A DNA stretch of 64,000 nucleotides from Polyodon spathula (Eukaryota; Chordata; Actinopteri; Acipenseriformes; Polyodontidae): assembly GCF_017654505.1 (NCBI RefSeq), contig NC_054536.1, forward strand, positions 15,401,794 to 15,465,793, written 5' to 3'. Shown piece after piece: positions 60,907-64,000 of the stretch (the stretch's first letter is position 1; each line of letters opens with the position of its first letter). Position numbers and translations under genes: made by a program. Below the pieces are notes generated by a model that was not told where the DNA came from, ran no database searches, and worked only from the letters and a program-made list of their open reading frames with translations.

Positions 60907-61899
60907 AAAATGGTGAATGACTGTGTTTGTGAGATGGCCTTCTCATTAAAATCTTAAAAGTATTAATACCTATAGTAATAAGCAACAAGATGTTTTATCG
61001 TGTTAAGTGTTTTTTTTCCTTTAAAGGAAAATACTGTTTCTCTTTTATATCAAATTCATCCTCCTGCAACCACTACCTGAAAGTGTATTTTTCCAAACAT
61101 TGCCAAATATGCCCAAACTTCTTGAAACCCTCCCATATAACTTTAGGAGGTAGCACACCACTCTCTGTAATAGGCCTGGCATGAAGAGGTTTTTTCTGTC
61201 AGGTTGGGTATGTATCCTACATAAAAAGTAACTATTATAGAGACTATTATATTTTGTACATGGAGCATGAGATTCCCTCTCAAAACAAAAACACAACTTT
61301 TCAAATAGAGTTTATCAGGACATTTCTGGAGAGACAAAAAAAGAAACAACTAAAAATGGTCATGGCTTCCATTTGCCTCACAATGCCACTTCACATGTGT
61401 TCTCATTATAAGGAGGGACAAAAATTGCTCACTATCTTACTTTGGCTCCTGGTTGTAACATTATTTCATGGGACACCTGCAAAGGTGGAAGGGGAATGGA
61501 GTGCTTGTGGGACTTGGCGACAGAGTGTTAGTGACAAAGTCGAACAGACAGGACAGGTCCCCTACTCTGAAGGTCCGCTAGCTGCTTGAGCGGTTGTGGA
61601 GAGTAGAGGACGACATGGATAGAGGAAATCCCCCCCCCCCTCGGTGGAGGACCCGTCCTGGCAGCTTGCCTGGTGTTAGAGAGACCCGGCTACCCCGGAG
61701 GGACAGAAAGGTATCCTGATCTGGAAAGGAAAAAGATCTAGACAGGTCCCGTCTGTTGAACTGACCTCCATCAGGCGTGAGCCCTGAAGTGAGGGCCGGG
61801 CACCTGCTGGATGCCCACGTGACCTGGAGGAAAATGAGAGAGGGTTAAGAGAAAGGCATATAGATTAGGGCCTCGCTGAGGCTAAAGTGCACAAGCTGC

Positions 61900-61997
61900 G
61901 AAAGAATAGGTGTGGCCGTGGGTCCCCTCTGACCTACGAGGAACCTGGGCGGTGGAGCCAGGCCCGGCCGGAGTAGTGAGACTCATTTCACCCCCAG
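61900..61997 (-). repeat. Ngaro-type repeat B2
   Basis: GAAAGAATAGGTGTGG ... CCTCTGACCTACGAGGAA ... GGTGGAGCCAGGCCCGGCC ... GACTCA. It is about 85-90% identical by eye to 62385-62478. Confidence 0.9.
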
Positions 61998-62061
61998 AGG
62001 AAGCCCTGTGCAGACAATGCGGTGAAGGAAGAAAAGAAAAAGAGGAGGAGGGAGGAGGAGG

Positions 62062-62110
62062 ACCAACCAAAATGAAAGACAGGAGCAGGAAATAGTGCTC
62101 AACTTAAATA
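62062..62110 (-). repeat. Ngaro-type repeat A2
   Basis: ACCAACCAAAATGAAAGAC followed by AGGAGCAGGAAATAGTGCTC and AACTTAAATA. It matches 63949-63997 with about six differences. Confidence 0.88.
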
Positions 62111-62384
62111 GGGAAGAGAGAGAGATTGACAGATGGTACAGCCAGAGGGGATCCCCAGCGCTGTGCACCCCAGCTCAGAAACCGGAGAGAGCACAATGCC
62201 AGTTATTAGGAGCAGCTGGGAGACAGCTGCTGAATCAACCCCGCCCGAAAGCAGATGAACTGAAAATACATCTGTTTCCTTTCCCCCAGCTGAATATGAT
62301 CAGAAAGGACAGAACGGCGTAGTCTTGGGATAACTGGCTGAGAAAGAGAGAGGAAAGCAAGTGAGTGCCTTTTACAGTGTCCCT

Positions 62385-62478
62385 GAAAGAATAGGTGTGG
62401 TCGGGGGTCCCCTCTGACCTACGAGGAAGCTGGGCAGTGGAGCCATGCCCGGCCTGGGGAAGACTCACTTCCTCCCCA
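62385..62478 (-). repeat. Ngaro-type repeat B1
   Basis: This is the second copy of the B repeat, 485 bp from B2 in the same orientation. Confidence 0.9.
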
Positions 62479-62685
62479 AAAATGGACCCCGGGCTCCCCG
62501 CAGAACCACATCCGTGGGACAGGAAAGAACCTTATGCCACACACATAAACGTGAACTGGAAAACAAAAAGGAAATGGAGAGTTTAGTAGGGACAGATTGG
62601 AGGCCATCCGAGCTGTGGAGAGGACCCCCTCCAGGAGGAAACCTTTGGTGGACCTGGAGGAGAGGGCACCTCCACTCCGGGCATG

Positions 62686-63600
62686 CTAACCAAGGATTGT
62701 TGGGCAGCTGCAATGTCTGAAGAAGAAGTCCTGATAATGGTCTCTACAGCAGAAGAAGGCCAAACGTCCCAGGGATTTAATTGTGCGTTGATTAACCCCT
62801 TCTCGTGTAGCTGAGGTGGCAGCTCCGATCTGGAATGAATGAGGAGAATGGGACTGGGAAGGAAATCTGGCACTATCTGGTCTAGAGATAATAGAACCTG
62901 AGTGGTCTGAGAACAGAGGATCTGAGGAAAGACAGCTCTTGCTTGCAAGATACCTGGTTAAAGCAGAGCTAGAGCAGAGAGAGGAGTGAATCTTTGACGG
63001 TGGGATGAAGTGACCTCTATGGAGTTGATCCACCTTAGAGGACCTCAGGAGAAGGATAAAGTGATCACCGGGAAGCTGGGACAGGTCAGAGCATCGTAAG
63101 CCAAGCACTGGAAAGCTAGATGGAGAAGAACAACAAAGGAAGCCGAAGAAAGCCTAGACACAGTACCTCCATGATAGGGTCATCCGATGGATTAAAACAC
63201 CAGTTCCTGAGCGAGTAGATTAGAAATCGAAGGACGTCCGAGGATATTGGTAGCCTGAAAGGCACGGCTGCTGGGAGAGCTCATTTCATGCCATGGAGAA
63301 TCAGACGGATAGCTCGGGATGGACTGGAGCTGTGGAGCAGGGATGGAAGAAAGACGGAACTGATGTTGAATGCTGGAGATGTAGGATCTGATAGATAAAG
63401 GGAGGAGGTTCAAGGAGACCCGCAGGTAGGTAATGAATGCGAGGAAGTGGTCTAGGTTGCTGACTGAATAAGAGATCCAGTTCTGGGTGCAGAATAGGAG
63501 TAATGTTGATGAGGCGTGGAGTAGGTGGACCGGGTGAAAGAGTTAAAGCCTCAGACATGAATTGCTTAATTAAGCAATTGAAACACAATGGGGTAAATGA
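62686..63600 (-). pseudogene. Tyrosine recombinase remnant
   Basis: Read on the reverse strand, the N-terminal part (63588-63192, shifted frames) encodes SIRSYISSIQHQFRL, a core-binding-domain-like helix. The catalytic part (63108-62686, 140 aa) has ILLLRSSKVDQLHRG, then HSFQIGAATSATREGV, RTIKSLGR and a Tyr in DHYQDF. The family motif is HxxR; here the Arg is Gln (codon 62830-62832, CAG), so this copy is probably inactive even without the frame breaks. In the family this enzyme inserts circular cDNA into the genome. Confidence 0.72.
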
Positions 63601-63662
63601 AGGAGTTCACGTCAAGGTACATTTGTTATAGCAATGCCATACACTCACTTCCAGCTGGGAAG

Positions 63663-63667
<5 letters not shown>

Positions 63668-63741
<74 letters not shown>
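63668..63741. repeat. TA microsatellite
   Basis: About 37 TA units, lying between the recombinase and the A1 repeat. Confidence 0.95.
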
Positions 63742-63744
<3 letters not shown>

Positions 63745-63948
63745 AAGTTTTTTAAGTTTGACGTGGTCGATACTTATAAAATAGCTGCTCTGGAGGCAGT
63801 GCTTGCTGACAGGGGTGTTTGGATATCTGTAGTGCCGGAACAGCGGGTCTGGGTGCTGGCTAGAGGTCTGTAATAAGTAATTGGTCCATCGGAGAAATTA
63901 AGATATTTTGAGGTGAATCCGATGCGGAGGTTCCTGCAGAGTTTGAAA

Positions 63949-63997
63949 ACCAATCAAAACAGAAGACAAGAGCAGGAAATAGTGCACAACTTAAATA
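63949..63997 (-). repeat. Ngaro-type repeat A1
   Basis: This is the second copy of the A repeat, in the same orientation as A2 and running close to the window edge, so its full length is unknown. Confidence 0.85.
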
Positions 63998-64000
63998 AAG

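Larger units (their letters stand above)
59361..61474. other. Non-genic stretch
   Basis: No gene is supported. It contains a GT array and an inverted-repeat segment (separate entries). Confidence 0.5.
61475..64000 (-). mobile_element. Ngaro/DIRS-type tyrosine-recombinase element, partial
   Basis: A reverse-strand tyrosine recombinase lies between two families of short direct repeats. Reading from the right: A1 (63949-63997), recombinase (about 63600-62686), B1 (62385-62478), A2 (62062-62110), B2 (61900-61997). This A1-genes-B1-A2-B2 order is the split direct repeat layout of Ngaro elements. No reverse transcriptase is seen between A1 and the recombinase, so the copy is internally deleted, or A1 belongs to a second copy. 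The right edge is outside the window; the left edge near 61475 is a guess. Confidence 0.6.

Noticed and set aside
63634..63873. 79-aa forward frame near the window end
   Set aside because: Its first half is a TA array. The second half (FKFDVVDTYKIAALEAVLADRGV) is faintly like a LINE ORF1 start but too short to assign.

Overview
The window looks like a piece of a large, repeat-rich ray-finned fish genome. The fish-type repertoire (CR1-like and Tx1-like LINEs, a Tc1 transposon, an IN-before-RT Ty3/gypsy element, an Ngaro/DIRS-type element) and a fish-like tail on the CR1 copies suggest a non-teleost lineage such as sturgeon or paddlefish. That placement is inference and was not tested by any search.

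There is one convincing host protein-coding gene: NEUROD6, a neuronal bHLH transcription factor, whose whole 337-codon frame lies in one exon at 38296-39309 (+). A non-coding first exon ends at a GTAAG donor at 37691/37692, a 595-bp intron carries a TAGA microsatellite, and the acceptor AG is at 38285-38286. An E-box-rich probable promoter lies just upstream, and an AATAAA signal follows at 39635-39640. The flanks (about 37 kb upstream, 24 kb downstream) contain no exon I recognise. Several stretches look like candidate regulatory DNA, most notably an octamer/homeodomain-site cluster at 32990-33260 and a pair of related segments at 28741-28890 and 30716-30870.

The rest is mobile DNA and simple repeats. 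Left to right: a Tx1-type LINE ORF1 fragment (3.4-4.2 kb); a decayed Tc1 transposon (9.0-10.6 kb); a 131-bp tandem repeat split by two nested solo LTRs (15.0-17.1 kb); a Tx1-type LINE 3' end (18.5-19.4 kb); a reverse CR1 copy containing an in-frame TA expansion (21.2-22.2 kb); a 16-copy 32-bp minisatellite (22.8-23.3 kb); a second CR1 copy (25.2-26.1 kb); a foldback element (26.2-27.0 kb); a small Tc1-like MITE (27.0-27.3 kb); three SINE-like fragments; a long CR1 copy with endonuclease and reverse transcriptase (46.3-48.9 kb); and an older reverse CR1/L3-like fragment (50.3-50.8 kb).

The right end holds the most remarkable elements. A complete Ty3/gypsy retrotransposon (52589-58386, 5-bp duplication GCCAC) lies inside a LINE with a restriction-like endonuclease. 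Its single gag-pol frame has integrase before reverse transcriptase, the order known from the Gmr1 group, and its LTRs carry a hairpin whose copies show a compensatory base-pair change. At 61.5-64.0 kb there is a reverse-strand tyrosine-recombinase retroelement with what look like the split direct repeats of Ngaro elements, running off the window edge.
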